DNA of 64,000 bases, taken from contig NZ_QVMI01000012.1 of the NCBI RefSeq assembly GCF_010500965.1, forward strand, positions 7,977 to 71,976, in the 5' to 3' direction. Origin of the DNA: Bacteroides sp. 51. GTDB lineage: Bacteria > Bacteroidota > Bacteroidia > Bacteroidales > Bacteroidaceae. Under the pieces are notes generated by a model, which was not told where the DNA came from, made no database searches, and was given only the letters and a program-made list of their open reading frames with translations. Below are positions 1 to 10,357 of this stretch, in pieces (the first letter of the stretch is position 1; every line of letters begins with the position of its first letter). Both the position numbers and the translations under genes were made by a program.

Positions 1-118
1 GCGGTTCAAATAGCCCGCTATTCTCACCTTAAAAAGAAAACAAACAGCCTAAAAACAGCACTAAATAAAAGAACGAGCAAAATTTAAACAGGCTCTTACT
101 AAAAAATAAAATAAGGGA

Positions 119-424
119 ATGAAAAGAATTGCCGATTATTGCGGTGATAATATCCTGTACATCAATGTAATGAATAACCTTTCCGTAGATTGTGACTGCG
201 ATTCACATCCCGAACCACCCCGTATCGCAGATATCGGTATGTTGGCATCCCTTGATCCGGTAGCTTTGGATAAAGCTTGCGTAGACCTTGTTTACCAATC
301 ACCCGAAGAAGACCGTGTGCACCTGGTAGAACGTATTGAGTCACGTAACGGTAGACTCACCCTGGATCATGCGGAAAAACTGGAACTCGGTTCTCAAAAG
401 TATGAGCTTGTGACATTAGAGTAA
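119..424 (+). pseudogene. DUF362 protein, C-terminal remnant
   Basis: The 101 codons match the C-terminal end of DUF362 family proteins (putative Fe-S centre proteins). The recognisable parts are a Cys-rich DCDCD motif, then IGMLASLDPVALDKACVDLV and a RIESRNG...ELGS.KYELV tail. Family members are usually about 350-370 residues, so roughly the first 270 are missing. The upstream sequence 1-118 carries stops in all useful frames and no N-terminal half, so the window edge does not explain the truncation. An ATG at 119 follows a purine-rich AAGGGA, so a short peptide could be made, but a functional protein is unlikely. Family assignment is from motif recall, with moderate confidence. Confidence 0.6.
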
Positions 425-437
425 GAAATAGATTATA

Positions 438-516
438 GTCATTGCGAGCCGTAGGCGAAGTAATCCAGGTTATACATCTTGTGAGCTGGATTACTTCGCC
501 TACGGCTCGTAATGAC
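438..516. repeat. Long inverted repeat, REP/MITE-like hairpin
   Basis: Arms at 438-468 and 486-516 are 31 bp each with one mismatch and a 17-nt loop; the arm begins GTCATTGCGAGCCGTAGGCG. Similar GTCATTGCGAG...GAAGYAATCC palindromes are scattered in many bacterial genomes. It lies just after the DUF362 remnant and before the HTCS promoter and may act as a terminator on either strand. Confidence 0.85.
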
Positions 517-563
517 GTTATGAAAAAGACTTTTCGGACAGGGTATTTTTTATTAAAATCCAT

Positions 564-571
564 TATATTTG
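564..571 (+). promoter_or_regulatory. Possible -7 box for the HTCS gene
   Basis: TATATTTG matches the Bacteroidetes -7 consensus TAnnTTTG and lies 54 nt before the HTCS start. No clear TTG -33 element is seen at the expected spacing, so this is tentative. Confidence 0.4.
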
Positions 572-624
572 TATGTTCCGATTAGGACGCAACCTTATCC
601 TTTACGCCTTATATCTCTAATAAT

Positions 625-3600
625 ATGAAACACCTGTTGATTTTCTTACTTCTGTCTTTAATTAACATTCCTCTTTATGCGCAGCACATTGTGGCCAAAC
701 AGATGCCCTTCTTCCATGAACTTTCTTCAAATGAAATCTGGGATGTAGGTCAGGATAAGGAAGGCTACCTTTGGATTAGCACCACCAACGGGTTGGCAAG
801 ATATGACGGATATAAATTACAGTTTTTCCGGTCGGATTATAAATATCCGGGTTTGCTAACCAACAATTCTATCATTTGTATATCTGATAATGGCCCTTAC
901 ATTTGGATCGGAACAAGAAAAGGCGTTAATCTGTTTGAAAAGAAAACCTGTAAGATATTTCCATTCCCGGATGCTTTCCTTTTAGATAAAGAGGTCAATA
1001 ACATAACCGTTGATCAGGATAACTATACATGGATAGCTGCCGAGGGCAAACTATATAAATGTACTCCGGATGCGCGAATTATTAAAGAATATCCTATCGC
1101 TAGTCAGCAAAGCCAGGACCGACTACTTGTAATAAACTCAGTCTATGTTGATAAGAGCAACCAAATTTGGGTGATGGCTTACGGAAGTGGTCCACTTAAA
1201 TATGATGTACCAACAGATTCATTTGTGGCTTATCCGCAGTTTAGTGAAAACAGTAACTCCTTTATTATGTATCAGGATAGTTCAAGTAATTATTGGATGG
1301 GTACCTGGGGCGAAGGACTTTGGCAATTCTTTCCCGAAGAAACAGGGGCACAATGTTATAAGAAACACCGCATATTAAACACCCGGACTGGTCAGGATGA
1401 ACCGTTAATTTATAGCATGACGCAGGATGATACGTTTGGATATTTATGGATACTATCATACAATGAGTTATATGCTCTCAATCTTACCACTGATGGAACG
1501 CTGGAACAAGTGGATATTCATGACTTGGTAGATACCCACATGATGTATACCCGTATATTTAAAGACAGGGATGGGAACCTGTGGCTCAGTTCTTATGATA
1601 TGGCGTACACCATCTTCTTTGACGATTCCAAAACAGATAACTATCCGTTGCCACAGCTAAAAGAGCGATTGGGATGGGATGCTAATCTCCTGAATCTATG
1701 CAAAGATGAAGGGAATATTATATGGATGTGTCAGGATAGGTATGGCTTGTGCTTATATGATATGTCTGGCGATAAACTCTCATATAATGATATACATAAT
1801 TACTCCGGCACGCTGGAAACACTTATTATGGAAAAAGCATTATCCAAAAGAGGGGTATGGGCAAGCGATAGGAATAATTTACGTGTGATGCGGCTTAGTC
1901 AGCAAAACATGAAGATATATATAGAAGAAGATATCTATCTGAATACATTTGTATCTAATCCGGGAAGCGTAGAACAACTTGTTGAAGATCATCAGGGTAA
2001 TCTGTGGATCATAACATCAACTATGCTTCTGGTGAAGCCCGCAAACAGTCAGAAGCTAATTGTCGCATCACAGGATTTGCCCCGGATGTCCCGTTTGGCG
2101 GTAGATGGAAACGGAAAAGTGTGGGGCATATCTGTCGATAAAACTATCTGTACGCTGAATTATTCAGCCAACACCATAGCTAGTGAACAAAAGGTTTATA
2201 TTCCAAATCTGTCGGAACAGGAACTCATCAGCTATGTTTGTATGGATAAAAAAGAGTGTCTATGGATGATTTCTACGTTAGGGCGTATCTATAAATCCGA
2301 CAAGGAAAAGCAAACATTCGAAAGCATGCCTCTAGAAAATAATATAGAAGATTGTTCCGTATTAAGTATGCTGGCAGATGAAAATTGCGTGTGGATTTCA
2401 ACCAATAAACGAATCATCCAATATAATATTGACCACAAAACCGTACGCAATTATTCCACTTCGGACGGAAATATATTAGTGAATGTGTTTCGGCACAAAG
2501 CCATAGGACTGGATGGCGAAGGAGGGTTGTATGTCGGTGGACATGGTGGCTTTATCCATATTCAATCTGGAGCGGCTTCTGTATTCGGTGGAAATCATTA
2601 TCATCCGGTAGTTACGGATATTAAGGTAGAGAACCGGAGTGTTTTCTTTTCCGATATTTGCCGTAACGGTGACCATACAAATACTATAGAACAGATAACG
2701 CTGCAACCCGGCGACAGGAATATAGAGATATCCTTCTCTTCACTTTCTTACTCGCTTAATCCCAAGACCAGGATAGCCTATATGCTGGAAGGAATTGATA
2801 AGGATTGGGTCTATCCGGAACCTGGCAAGCATGCTGCCTTCTATAACCGGATTCCTAAAGGAACGTATAGATTCCGGTTGAAATCGGAGTATGAGCAGGG
2901 TAAATGGACGGATAGCGAAGTGCTGTTGACCATCGAACAGTATCCTGCGTTTTATGAAACGTGGTATGCTTATCTTTTCTATGTCTTACTTATTGGGCTG
3001 TGCATTTATTTGATTTTGCATACCTATTCGCAACGCATTAAAAGGAAGAATAGCATTAAGTTCAGAGAAGAACTGAACCGTACCAAGCTTGATTATTTCA
3101 CGAATGTATCTCATGAGTTGCTTACGCCGCTTACTGTAATATCCACGGCTACTGACCATCTGGAAGCGAAGGATGCGCCCGGACAGAAACAAACCCTGAT
3201 ATTGAGATCGAACGTGGATAAACTGAAACGACTGATACAGCAAATCCTCGATTTTAGGAAGATGGATATGGGAAGAATGACGTTGAGCGTGTCTTATGGA
3301 AGCATCAAAGACTTTATCATTGATATTTGCCGGACAAACTTCTTGCCACTTGCCCGGAAAAAGAATATAGATCTGCAAATCAATGTTGATACCCATGAAT
3401 TATATGGATATATAGATTTCGATAAGCTGGATAAGATTCTGTACAACCTACTTTCCAATGCTATAAAATATACACCGGAGAATAAACAAATCAGAGTAAT
3501 TGCCCAACTTATACAGCAAGAAGATGGTAATTGTTTAGTCATTAAGGTGGAAGATGATGGAATCGGTATATCGCATAAAGAGATTGACCATATCTTCACC

Positions 3601-4620
3601 CGATTCTATAGCAATCGGAAAAATAAAGGAATAGAGTCGAACGGGATCGGTCTCTCCCTGACAAAGGATTTGGTTACCCTGCATCACGGAACCATAACTG
3701 TTGTTAGCGTTCCGGATAAAGGCACTTGCTTTACTGTAGAATTACCGGTAGATAAAGAATCCTACACAACAGAAGAACGGTTGGATGAGATGATCATTGA
3801 AGGTCAAGAGGATATCTTCACCGATGAAATTCCTTCGAATGACTTGGAAACAACAGAAGAAACAGATCGGTTTACTATCCTTTTGGTCGATGATAATACG
3901 GAACTACTGTACGTCATGAAAGGGATATTCAAAAATAAATATAACGTAGTGACAGCCACCAACGGTCAACAAGCATGGGAAATATTGAATAATACTGCCG
4001 TAGATGTTGCCATCTGCGATGTCATGATGCCTAATATGAACGGCTGGGAACTATGTAATCGCATAAAAACCGATTTACGTTTTAACCATATCCCAGTTAT
4101 TATACTTACCGCAAAGAAAGGTATTGATGACCGTGTAGCAAGCTACGAAGCCGGAGCGGATGGCTATATTGCCAAACCGTTTGAATCTAAAGTGCTTTTT
4201 GCCCGGGTAGATAACTTGCTGAAATCATATAAAATGCGTCAGACAGCTTTTCAGAAAGAAGAGGATATAAACCTGGAAGGCTTAAACTACCAGTCGGCAG
4301 ATAAACAGTTCCTGCAATCCATTATTGATAGCATTGAACAACACCTAGAAGAACCCGAATTTGATCTGGAACAACTATCCTCCGATTTAAATATGTCCAG
4401 ATCAACCCTATACCGGAAGATTAAATCAATGACTGGACTGACTCCATTGGACTTTATCCACAATATAAAAATGAAACGCGCCTGCATGATGCTGCATAAC
4501 CAACAAATGAATATATCGGAGGTAGCTTATGCAGTAGGTTTCAGCAATCCCAAATACTTCTCCAAACGCTTCAAAGATGAGTTTGGTATAACTCCGTCGG
4601 AATTCCAGGCAAGGTTATAA
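625..4620 (+). CDS. Hybrid two-component system regulator (HTCS) of PUL 1
   Basis: A one-protein two-component regulator of 1331 residues. It has a signal peptide (residues 1-20, ending LYAQ), about 14 beta-propeller (reg_prop) repeats with WxG/WI motifs to about 690, a Y_Y_Y domain (about 690-780) and a membrane helix near 785-805. The kinase follows, with phospho-acceptor His830 in SHELLTPL, N-box NLLSNAIKYTPE, DDGIGIS and a GIGLSL box. The receiver has ILLVDDN, acceptor Asp1132 in CDVMMPN and a late lysine in AKPF, and an AraC-type DNA-binding domain occupies about 1225-1331. The HTCS family senses an oligosaccharide with the periplasmic propeller and activates the adjacent PUL, here the GH2-SusC-SusD genes starting 134 bp downstream. 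The H-box has Leu where most family members have Arg/Lys. Confidence 0.96.
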   Translation: MKHLLIFLLLSLINIPLYAQHIVAKQMPFFHELSSNEIWDVGQDKEGYLWISTTNGLARYDGYKLQFFRSDYKYPGLLTNNSIICISDNGPYIWIGTRKGVNLFEKKTCKIFPFPDAFLLDKEVNNITVDQDNYTWIAAEGKLYKCTPDARIIKEYPIASQQSQDRLLVINSVYVDKSNQIWVMAYGSGPLKYDVPTDSFVAYPQFSENSNSFIMYQDSSSNYWMGTWGEGLWQFFPEETGAQCYKKHRILNTRTGQDEPLIYSMTQDDTFGYLWILSYNELYALNLTTDGTLEQVDIHDLVDTHMMYTRIFKDRDGNLWLSSYDMAYTIFFDDSKTDNYPLPQLKERLGWDANLLNLCKDEGNIIWMCQDRYGLCLYDMSGDKLSYNDIHNYSGTLETLIMEKALSKRGVWASDRNNLRVMRLSQQNMKIYIEEDIYLNTFVSNPGSVEQLVEDHQGNLWIITSTMLLVKPANSQKLIVASQDLPRMSRLAVDGNGKVWGISVDKTICTLNYSANTIASEQKVYIPNLSEQELISYVCMDKKECLWMISTLGRIYKSDKEKQTFESMPLENNIEDCSVLSMLADENCVWISTNKRIIQYNIDHKTVRNYSTSDGNILVNVFRHKAIGLDGEGGLYVGGHGGFIHIQSGAASVFGGNHYHPVVTDIKVENRSVFFSDICRNGDHTNTIEQITLQPGDRNIEISFSSLSYSLNPKTRIAYMLEGIDKDWVYPEPGKHAAFYNRIPKGTYRFRLKSEYEQGKWTDSEVLLTIEQYPAFYETWYAYLFYVLLIGLCIYLILHTYSQRIKRKNSIKFREELNRTKLDYFTNVSHELLTPLTVISTATDHLEAKDAPGQKQTLILRSNVDKLKRLIQQILDFRKMDMGRMTLSVSYGSIKDFIIDICRTNFLPLARKKNIDLQINVDTHELYGYIDFDKLDKILYNLLSNAIKYTPENKQIRVIAQLIQQEDGNCLVIKVEDDGIGISHKEIDHIFTRFYSNRKNKGIESNGIGLSLTKDLVTLHHGTITVVSVPDKGTCFTVELPVDKESYTTEERLDEMIIEGQEDIFTDEIPSNDLETTEETDRFTILLVDDNTELLYVMKGIFKNKYNVVTATNGQQAWEILNNTAVDVAICDVMMPNMNGWELCNRIKTDLRFNHIPVIILTAKKGIDDRVASYEAGADGYIAKPFESKVLFARVDNLLKSYKMRQTAFQKEEDINLEGLNYQSADKQFLQSIIDSIEQHLEEPEFDLEQLSSDLNMSRSTLYRKIKSMTGLTPLDFIHNIKMKRACMMLHNQQMNISEVAYAVGFSNPKYFSKRFKDEFGITPSEFQARL

Positions 4621-4754
4621 GATTATGTCATTAGGGTATTCAATCGTGTCATGACATAATTTTAGGCCCCTCATAACACTTTTCAATCCCCTCCTTCCAA
4701 TCGAATATCACTTCTTTTGCTTACATCATGTAGTTAAACTCAAATCGTATATTC

Positions 4755-7199
4755 ATGAAACAAGCAAAGAAGTCACTATTTGTATACCTTATTATGTTAG
4801 CCGCTGTTCATGCCCTGGGGAACGCGCAGATGTCCGGGCGCAAAATCCTTTTTAATAAAGATTGGAAATTCCATCTTGGAAGTGTAGCCAATGCCGAGCA
4901 ACCATCGTACAACGATAGCAAGTGGAGAGCCCTTGAACTACCCCATGATTGGAGCGTCGAACCATTGCCTGTACAACGCGAAGGCGTAACTGTCGGCCCT
5001 TTCTCCCGCATGAGCGAAGGAACGTGGGACACCGGACAAACCGTCGGGGGCGAAGGCTGGTACAGAAAAACATTCACTATCTCACCTGAGGATGCAGGTA
5101 AGCGCCTTATCCTTTATTTCGAAGGCGTTTCCAACCAATCCGAAGTCTGGATCAATGGCCGGAAAGCCTATTATAATCCTTACGCTTATACCTCGTACAG
5201 GATTAATATGACCGATTACTGCCATGCTCCCGGTGTTGCAAATACTATTGTAGTAAAAGCAATTAATACAGGGCTTAACAGCCGTTGGTACGTAGGCTCC
5301 GGTATATTCCGTCATGTATGGATCATCAAAACCGATAAGACTTATCTCGATGAATGGGACACATTCTTCAACGCTTCCGAACTGAAAGGTAAAGATGTGC
5401 AGGTGCGGTTCTCTACCATCGTACACAATCAGAATCAGCAGCAAGGCGCGGCCGATTTGGATATTAAAGTCTATTCGCCCGCTGGAAAAGAAGTCGCCAC
5501 TGTAAGCCAAAAGCTAACCCTGTCCCCAGAGACGCCCGTTGCCGCTTCTTTCTCCATAAAGAATGCCGAATTGTGGTCGGTAGATACACCTATATTATAT
5601 ACCGCTGAAGTTTCGCTCTCCTCAAGCGGGAAAGTATTCGATAAAATCTCCGTTCCTTTCGGCGTGCGTACTCTTTCTGTTTCTGCTGAAAAAGGCTTCC
5701 AACTTAATGGTAAAACGATAAAACTGAAAGGCGGTTGCCTCCATCACGATAATGGTCTGTTGGGTGCGGTAACCCTTAACCGGGCGGAAGAGAAGAAAGT
5801 GGAATTGATGAAAGCCAATGGCTATAATGCGGTAAGATGCTCTCATAATCAGGTGTCTGAATACTTTTTGGAAGCATGTGATAGATTGGGAATGCTGGTT
5901 ATCCATGAAACATTTGATCAATGGCAGAAACCAAAACGGGATAATGATTATGCTCAGTTCTTTGATGAGTGGAGCGATAAGGACCTGGCCGCCTCTGTTC
6001 GTCGCGACCGCAATCATCCTTCCATCATTATGTGGAGTATTGGCAATGAAGTGGAACAGCGTGCCGATGAACCCGAAGGAGATCTGATTTCCAAGAGACT
6101 GGTTAATACCATCCGTAAGTATGATGATTCCCGTTTTACCACGATAGGTGCAAATGATTTTTGGGACAGACGTCACTTCTCTTGGGACAATGATGCGCAC
6201 CGCACTTTTAAAAATGTAGATATAGCCGGTTATAATTATGTGTGGCGTAAATATGAGAGCGACCATGCTGCAGACCCAAAACGCATCATTTATGGAAGTG
6301 AATCTTATCCTAAAGAAGCTGCGCAGAACTGGAATCTGATAGAGAAACATCCGTATATCATTGGCGATTTTGTATGGACATCTATTGATTATCTGGGTGA
6401 AGCCGGTCTGGCGCATGCGCTGGAACTGGCACCGGGTGAAAGAGATCCGCAATTTATGGGCTGGCCCTGGTATAACGGTTGGTGCGGAGATATTGACCTT
6501 TGTGGCGATAAGAAACCGCAATCCTATTTTCGTGATATTATTTGGAGGGAACGTGAAATAGCTGTGGCCGTACGTCGACCCGTGGCAGAGGGAAAGAAAG
6601 AAGTGGTGAACGGCTGGGGATGGACGGACGAATTATTAAGCTGGAATTGGCCTGGATTGGAAGGTCAACCCCTGCGGGTAAACGTTTACAGTCGCTCGCC
6701 GAAGGTAAGATTGTATCAGGATAACGTTTTAGTGGGCGAGAAAGAAGTCGATCCCGAGTCGTACACCGCTACATTCGAGGTTAGTTACAAACCCGGTGAA
6801 CTCAAAGCGGTGAATGTGAACCGTAAAAAGGAGGCCGCATCAACAATATTGAAGACAACCGGAACTCCTGCGGCTATCCGACTGATTGCGGACCGGAACC
6901 GGATAAAGGCAGATAAGAACGATTTGTCTTATGTCAAAATAGAAATTGTAGATAAAGATGGCAATGTAGTTCCCGATGCCGTGCTTCCGGTTACTATCGC
7001 TTTCAGCGGAAACGGTAGCGTTATTGCTTCCGGCAACGCTAGCTACGATGATATGAAAAGTTTCCGGTCATTGACGCCACGCACATTCCGGGGAAAAGCT
7101 ATTGCTATTGTGCAACCTACGGAAGAGAAGGGTAGCGTTCAACTCACCGTATCGGCAGAAGGTCTTCATACAAGCTCCATCTCAATTGAAACTTATTGA
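4755..7199 (+). CDS. Glycoside hydrolase family 2, beta-galactosidase type
   Basis: An exported GH2 enzyme of 814 residues with a signal peptide (1-25, ending GNAQ), an N-terminal jelly-roll sugar-binding domain (about 28-205, PHDWS and WINGRKA), an Ig-like domain and a TIM barrel from about 310. The likely acid/base is Glu432 in SIGNEVEQ and the likely nucleophile Glu516 in YGSESYP. The C-terminus (about 630-814) holds a DUF4982-like and an invasin/Ig-like domain. The usual GH2 activity in this arrangement is exo-acting on beta-galactosides, but specificity cannot be read from sequence. It lies between the HTCS and SusC, so it probably trims the oligosaccharide imported by this locus. Confidence 0.93.
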   Translation: MKQAKKSLFVYLIMLAAVHALGNAQMSGRKILFNKDWKFHLGSVANAEQPSYNDSKWRALELPHDWSVEPLPVQREGVTVGPFSRMSEGTWDTGQTVGGEGWYRKTFTISPEDAGKRLILYFEGVSNQSEVWINGRKAYYNPYAYTSYRINMTDYCHAPGVANTIVVKAINTGLNSRWYVGSGIFRHVWIIKTDKTYLDEWDTFFNASELKGKDVQVRFSTIVHNQNQQQGAADLDIKVYSPAGKEVATVSQKLTLSPETPVAASFSIKNAELWSVDTPILYTAEVSLSSSGKVFDKISVPFGVRTLSVSAEKGFQLNGKTIKLKGGCLHHDNGLLGAVTLNRAEEKKVELMKANGYNAVRCSHNQVSEYFLEACDRLGMLVIHETFDQWQKPKRDNDYAQFFDEWSDKDLAASVRRDRNHPSIIMWSIGNEVEQRADEPEGDLISKRLVNTIRKYDDSRFTTIGANDFWDRRHFSWDNDAHRTFKNVDIAGYNYVWRKYESDHAADPKRIIYGSESYPKEAAQNWNLIEKHPYIIGDFVWTSIDYLGEAGLAHALELAPGERDPQFMGWPWYNGWCGDIDLCGDKKPQSYFRDIIWREREIAVAVRRPVAEGKKEVVNGWGWTDELLSWNWPGLEGQPLRVNVYSRSPKVRLYQDNVLVGEKEVDPESYTATFEVSYKPGELKAVNVNRKKEAASTILKTTGTPAAIRLIADRNRIKADKNDLSYVKIEIVDKDGNVVPDAVLPVTIAFSGNGSVIASGNASYDDMKSFRSLTPRTFRGKAIAIVQPTEEKGSVQLTVSAEGLHTSSISIETY

Positions 7200-7207
7200 T
7201 ATACGCA

Positions 7208-7246
7208 TTTCCTATAGAGACGCACGCCGTGCGTCTCTATAGGAAA
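7208..7246. repeat. Perfect 19-bp inverted repeat between GH2 and susC
   Basis: Arms 7208-7226 and 7228-7246 are perfectly complementary around one central base; the core reads AGAGACGCACG. AGAGACGCACGGCGTGCGTCTCT-type palindromes recur between genes in Bacteroidetes. It could attenuate transcription or protect an mRNA end inside the operon. Confidence 0.85.
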
Positions 7247-7276
7247 ACAATAACCTTTATTTTTAATTTTAAAACT

Positions 7277-10200
7277 ATGCTTATGATTAACTACAAAGAA
7301 TGGTCGAGGCTATTTTGCCTCTGTATTATCTTCATGCTCATGGTTACCTCTGCCTTTGCCCAACAACAGGCAGTGACGGGTACAGTGACCGATCCCGCAG
7401 GCGAAACCATTATCGGTGCCAGCATACAGGAAAAAGGCACCTCGAACGGTACCATTACTGATATCGACGGCGGGTTCAACCTAACCGTACAGCCCGGTGC
7501 TGTGCTGGAAATCAGCTTTATCGGCTATAAAACAAAAGAACTCAAAGCGCTCTTCGGCCGCAACATGGCGGTGGTATTGGAAGAAGCCACAGAAATACTT
7601 GATGAAGTAGTTGTGGTGGGCTATGGGGTTCAAAAGAAAGCCACCCTATCCGGCTCCGTAACCAGTGTCAAAGGCAATGAAATCGTAAAAGCTCCGGTAA
7701 TGAATGTGAGTAACAGTCTGGCTGGACGTATGCCGGGTGTAGTTGCTATTTCCGGTAGTAGCGAACCCGGTTATGATGATGCAACCATACGCGTCCGCGG
7801 CGTCAACACCTTTGGCAAAGCCCAACCCTTGGTTGTGGTCGACGGGGTTCCCGGACGCTCGCTGGAACGTGTCGATCCCAGCTCCATCGAAACCATCTCC
7901 GTGATGAAAGATGCTTCTGCGGCTATCTACGGCGCTCAGGCTGCCAATGGCGTTATCCTTATTACCACAAAGAGAGGACAAAAAGGTAAACCAACCGTTA
8001 AGTTTTCCATCAATCACGGATACTCCCGCCCCACGAAAGTACCCGAAATGGCCAACTCAGCCGAGTATGGCACACTGTTGAACGAAATTGACAAATACGC
8101 CGGACAGACTGAACGTTACACACCTGATGAAATTCAGAAGTTCCGCGATGGTTCCGATCCCTGGTCATATCCTAATACGGATTGGTTTGCTGAAACATTG
8201 CGGTCATGGTCGCCCCAAACCAGTGCCAATGCAACAATTGAAGGAGGATCGGATAATATGAATTACTTCGTTAGCGTTTCTGCCAAAACTCAGGACGGCA
8301 TCTATAAGAAAGGCTCCACCTCATACAATCAGTATGACCTGCGCGTTAACCTCGATTGGAAAATCAATAAACATGTGGATGTATACATGAATGTATCAGG
8401 ACGCATGGAAGACCGTAACTACCCCATGCGTTCGGCCGAGAATATCTTCCGTATGCTCATGCGTTCCAAACCGAATATGCCTGCTTATTGGCCCAACGGT
8501 ATGCCCGGGCCTGATATTGAGTTTGGCGATAATCCGGTAGTTATCGTAACTGACGCTACAGGTTATGACAAAGATAAACGCTATGTGGTGAACGGAGATT
8601 TCGGAATAAATGTCAAAGTGCCTTATGTAGATGGCTTAACCTTAAAAGCAACGGCTTCGCTGGATAAGACCTTCCGCTTCCGCAAAAGATGGGAAACGCC
8701 CTGGTATCTTTATTCATGGGATGGTGTTTCTCGGGATACCAACGGAGAACCAATCTTGGTAGAAGGGAAAAAAGGATTCAGCGATCCACGATTGACCGAG
8801 AACATGGAGGACAATCATAATATTCTTCTGAGTGGTTTATTGAACTACAACAAAACTATTACGGCAGACCACGTCATCAATGTCATGGCCGGCGTTGAAC
8901 GTATTACCGGAGGAGGCGATGATTTCGAAGCGTTCCGTAGATACTATCTCTCAACTGCCATCGACCAGTTGTTTGCCGGTGGACAGGGCGAAATGAGCAA
9001 CACCGGAAAGGCTTATAAGGAAGCACGTCTCAACTATTTTGGAAGGGTAAATTATAGCTATCAATCCAAATACCTGGCCGAATTTGTATGGAGATATCAA
9101 GGATCATACATTTTCGACGATGGAAATAAGTTCGGCTTCTTCCCCGGTGTATCCCTGGGATATGTCATGTCCGAGGAAAAGTATTGGGAAAGGCTCAAAC
9201 CCATTGTTAACTTTGCCAAAATAAGAGCGTCCTGGGGACAAACGGGGAATGATCTGATTGATCCATACCAATATCTGGCGGCGTATGATTTCAATGACCT
9301 GATGTATATGACCAACGGCGGGGGCACCAACAATCAGGCCTTAAAAGAAGGCGTAGCCCCCAACGCCAACGTTACCTGGGAAAAGGCCACGCAGAAAAAC
9401 ATCGGTATCGATCTTCAATTCCTTGATGGCGATTTGGCTTTCACGTTCGATTACTTCAATAACGAACGTTCGGACATCCTCTGGAAACGCAACGCTTCCG
9501 TTCCGGGAACCTCCGGCCTTACGCTGCCCGACGAGAATTTGGGTAAAGTAAGAAACCAGGGCGTCGATTTCAGTCTTGACTACCGCAAACGATTCAATGA
9601 TTTCACTCTGGGAGTAGGAATAAATGGTGTTTATGCCAAAAACAAAATCCTCTTCTGGGACGAGGCCTCCGGAGTGCCCGAATATCAACAGTCTACCGGT
9701 AGCCCCATCGACGCGCAACTGTACTATAAAGCTATCGGCATCTTCCGCGACTGGGATCACGTAAACTCCATGCCTCACTGGGCAGGCGCCCGGCCCGGCG
9801 ATATTATTTTTGAAGATTATAACGATGATGATATCATCGACGGTAACGACCGCGTACGTATGGATAAGAGCAAGAACCCCACCTTTACGGGCGGACTCAA
9901 TATCGATATGGCCTACAAAGGCTTCGACCTTTCCATTCTCTTTCAGGGGGCTGCTGGAGGTGTGTTCTACCAGGATACCGAGTCGGGCGATTTTGGAAAC
10001 TTCCTCAAAAGTTTCTATGATAAACGGTGGACGGAAGATAATCCGACTGCCAGCTACCCTCGTACCTACAACCGCTCTAACGAGTATTGGGTGAACCAGA
10101 AAAATACCTTCTGGGTGCGTAAGAGCGATTACATCCGTCTGAAAAACATTGAATTGGGATATACACTGCCTCAAACGCTCACCAAACGTGTAAACATAGA

Positions 10201-10345
10201 ACATGTACGTTTTTATGTGAGTGCCTATAATCTGCTCACATACAGTCCGGATATGAAAGATTATGATCCAGAGAATACCAGTGAAAGAGGGTATAACCAC
10301 CCGCTGAATAAGATTGTGAACCTAGGACTAAGTGTAACCTTTTAA
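7277..10345 (+). CDS. SusC-like TonB-dependent outer-membrane transporter
   Basis: Outer-membrane oligosaccharide importer working with the SusD lipoprotein that follows 12 bp downstream. The ATG at 7277 is preferred over an upstream in-frame ATG at 7196, because it gives a normal signal peptide (ending SAFAQ), the upstream codons would run through the 7208-7246 palindrome, and family N-termini begin here. Length is 1022 residues. A carboxypeptidase-regulatory-like domain (GTVTDPAGETIIGASI) follows the signal, then the TonB-box region VVVVGYG and the plug with GRMPGV, IRVRG and VLKDASAAIYG-type motifs, and a large barrel ending in VTF. PUL 1 member; cargo unknown. Confidence 0.95.
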   Translation: MLMINYKEWSRLFCLCIIFMLMVTSAFAQQQAVTGTVTDPAGETIIGASIQEKGTSNGTITDIDGGFNLTVQPGAVLEISFIGYKTKELKALFGRNMAVVLEEATEILDEVVVVGYGVQKKATLSGSVTSVKGNEIVKAPVMNVSNSLAGRMPGVVAISGSSEPGYDDATIRVRGVNTFGKAQPLVVVDGVPGRSLERVDPSSIETISVMKDASAAIYGAQAANGVILITTKRGQKGKPTVKFSINHGYSRPTKVPEMANSAEYGTLLNEIDKYAGQTERYTPDEIQKFRDGSDPWSYPNTDWFAETLRSWSPQTSANATIEGGSDNMNYFVSVSAKTQDGIYKKGSTSYNQYDLRVNLDWKINKHVDVYMNVSGRMEDRNYPMRSAENIFRMLMRSKPNMPAYWPNGMPGPDIEFGDNPVVIVTDATGYDKDKRYVVNGDFGINVKVPYVDGLTLKATASLDKTFRFRKRWETPWYLYSWDGVSRDTNGEPILVEGKKGFSDPRLTENMEDNHNILLSGLLNYNKTITADHVINVMAGVERITGGGDDFEAFRRYYLSTAIDQLFAGGQGEMSNTGKAYKEARLNYFGRVNYSYQSKYLAEFVWRYQGSYIFDDGNKFGFFPGVSLGYVMSEEKYWERLKPIVNFAKIRASWGQTGNDLIDPYQYLAAYDFNDLMYMTNGGGTNNQALKEGVAPNANVTWEKATQKNIGIDLQFLDGDLAFTFDYFNNERSDILWKRNASVPGTSGLTLPDENLGKVRNQGVDFSLDYRKRFNDFTLGVGINGVYAKNKILFWDEASGVPEYQQSTGSPIDAQLYYKAIGIFRDWDHVNSMPHWAGARPGDIIFEDYNDDDIIDGNDRVRMDKSKNPTFTGGLNIDMAYKGFDLSILFQGAAGGVFYQDTESGDFGNFLKSFYDKRWTEDNPTASYPRTYNRSNEYWVNQKNTFWVRKSDYIRLKNIELGYTLPQTLTKRVNIEHVRFYVSAYNLLTYSPDMKDYDPENTSERGYNHPLNKIVNLGLSVTF

Positions 10346-10357
10346 CGTACATATACC

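Noticed and set aside
5622-6521. 299-codon open frame on the minus strand inside the GH2 gene
   Set aside because: Antisense shadow of a well-supported GH2 gene with conserved catalytic motifs; the peptide has no recognisable features.
9341-10300. 319-codon minus-strand frame inside susC
   Set aside because: Antisense shadow of susC; Ile/Val-rich low-information peptide.
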